Below, in pieces: positions 63,198 to 64,000 of a stretch of 64,000 nt of DNA. Source of the DNA: Thermococcus sp. 2319x1. Lineage in GTDB: Archaea; Methanobacteriota_B; Thermococci; Thermococcales; Thermococcaceae. Below the pieces are notes generated by a model. The model had not been told where the DNA came from and did no database searches. It saw only the letters and a program-made list of their open reading frames with translations. Both the position numbers and the translations under genes were made by a program. The stretch is from positions 1,792,321-1,856,320 of the forward strand of contig NZ_CP012200.1 of NCBI RefSeq assembly GCF_001484685.1, written 5' to 3'. How positions within the stretch are numbered: the stretch's first letter is position 1; each line of letters starts with the position of its first letter.

Positions 63198-64000
63198 TCA
63201 CTTAACTTTGAATATCTTGATGATGCCGCCGTCTGAATAGAATGGGGTTGAGTTTATGAACATTAACTGGGCAAGGGGCGTGTTAAATGCTTTTTCAGAC
63301 ATTAAAACGGCGTATCCGTAATTTAGGTTTATGTATACAACGCTACCACTTATTGTGCCTTCTTTTAGCTTTGCTCTTACTATTTCCTTGCCCCTCTCTA
63401 CCCAAACTTCTTTTGGTGTGAACGTCATTTTTGGCGTCACAACTTTAACTTCCCAAGCATCCCCTGGTTTTGCTACAACTTTGTAACCACCTTTAGAAAA
63501 CACGAAAGCTCCAAAAGTATACTCTAATGGCAGGAGCATAATGGAATATTCGCCACTATTTACACCGGCAGTCTCGAGTATTGCCCCAAACTTGTTAACA
63601 AGCTCCAAGTTTACAACCACATATTTAACCTGTCGTTTTTCAAGCTCTTTTTGGGGCAACAATCCCAAATAGTACTTAGCAACGTATGGAGCGTTCCCCT
63701 GCCCGTAAACGCTATCAGCTACTGTTGGTCTTTCTGCATAGTACTGAACAAACCCACCATAATCCCACCAAGTCAGGACTACATCACTACTGTTGGAATG
63801 CTCTTTTAGGTAAATTAATGCTCTTTCCCAATTTTTGCTCATAAAAGGCTTTGTGTTGTAGAGAGAAGCGAAAGAGAAGTATCCCACGGATGCAAAGACT
63901 AAGAAAATTAGAAAAATTGATATAACCTGCCTTTTTGAGCACTTCTCATCAATAATTTTCAAGAGGTAGGAAAAACCAAGCCCGCTCATAAACGCAACCC
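63198..64000 (-). CDS. aglB: AglB/STT3-type oligosaccharyltransferase, N-terminal part outside window
   Basis: The frame is open to the right edge (residues VAF precede the ATG 63989), so only the last 267 residues are visible. One membrane helix (VISIFLIFLVFASVGYFSFA) is followed by the extracellular domain with VLTWWDYGGFVQYYAERPT; WWDYG is the sequon-binding signature of oligosaccharyltransferases. The rest is a beta-rich C-terminal domain. It transfers the lipid-linked glycan to Asn and links the whole locus to N-glycosylation. The visible part is short for the family, as expected for a cut gene. Confidence 0.9.
   Translation of the reverse strand, partial: VAFMSGLGFSYLLKIIDEKCSKRQVISIFLIFLVFASVGYFSFASLYNTKPFMSKNWERALIYLKEHSNSSDVVLTWWDYGGFVQYYAERPTVADSVYGQGNAPYVAKYYLGLLPQKELEKRQVKYVVVNLELVNKFGAILETAGVNSGEYSIMLLPLEYTFGAFVFSKGGYKVVAKPGDAWEVKVVTPKMTFTPKEVWVERGKEIVRAKLKEGTISGSVVYINLNYGYAVLMSEKAFNTPLAQLMFINSTPFYSDGGIIKIFKVK

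Overview
The window comes from a hyperthermophilic archaeon of the order Thermococcales, most likely a Thermococcus. The signs are an extracellular GH13 alpha-amylase with a TGM-like promoter element, an intein-containing RadA beside NucS/EndoMS, an MTA phosphorylase with the C-terminal CxC motif, a bifunctional Nnr, archaeal TATA boxes, GGTGA-type ribosome binding sites and intronless archaeal tRNAs. The species cannot be fixed from sequence alone.

Layout. 1-9.4 kb: a GC-rich block (a gene cut by the window edge, then alpha-amylase), two genes for envelope proteins, a small decayed gene, nnr, a two-gene molybdopterin oxidoreductase, a macro-domain protein, and an MTA/SAH deaminase plus MTA phosphorylase salvage pair. 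9.5-20 kb: an accessory and strongly eroded island. It holds two IS982-type elements (10603-11524 and 17626-18557), several broken genes and, between the two IS copies, a candidate RiPP cluster read right to left: a 33-residue precursor with a CCC core (17330-17431), a radical SAM maturase (15938-17275) and an ABC exporter (14290-15945). I consider this the most interesting system in the window. 20-26 kb: a leaderless regulator, a SPASM-domain protein without the radical SAM cysteines, a PAC2 protein with a DUF473 protein, and nucS-radA. The radA gene carries a 313-residue intein with an unusual insert.

26-31 kb: a K+ channel, a gene-poor intergenic region, a CARF-like protein translationally coupled to a PIN-domain protein, and a dispersed 11-bp palindrome (TTCCA-N-TGGAA) that recurs about ten times between 26110 and 29575 but was not seen as a perfect copy elsewhere in the window. 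31-42.8 kb: ordinary housekeeping and transport genes (PEBP lipoprotein, SemiSWEET, CcdA plus thioredoxin, CBS plus Na+/H+ antiporter, Lrp, class III aminotransferase, SF1 helicase, tRNA-Ile and tRNA-Glu, HAD phosphatase, TasA-like protein, DUF1616).

42.9-64 kb: a relic IS1595-type element followed by a surface-glycan / N-glycosylation locus. It contains a flippase, several GT2 and GT4 glycosyltransferases, a HEPN-like gene, a 1243-residue GT-C-like membrane protein, a second GT-C protein, and the C-terminal part of an AglB-type oligosaccharyltransferase that runs off the right edge. Its middle (53.7-57 kb) is eroded. It holds three short copies of the tail of the large membrane protein, two IS200/IS605-type ends without tnpB, and two decaying toxin-antitoxin modules (VapBC-like and UPF0175/DUF3368-like).

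Across the window several frame breaks fall in homopolymer tracts (A6, A7, A10, A13). They may be real decay, transcriptional slippage sites or sequencing errors.
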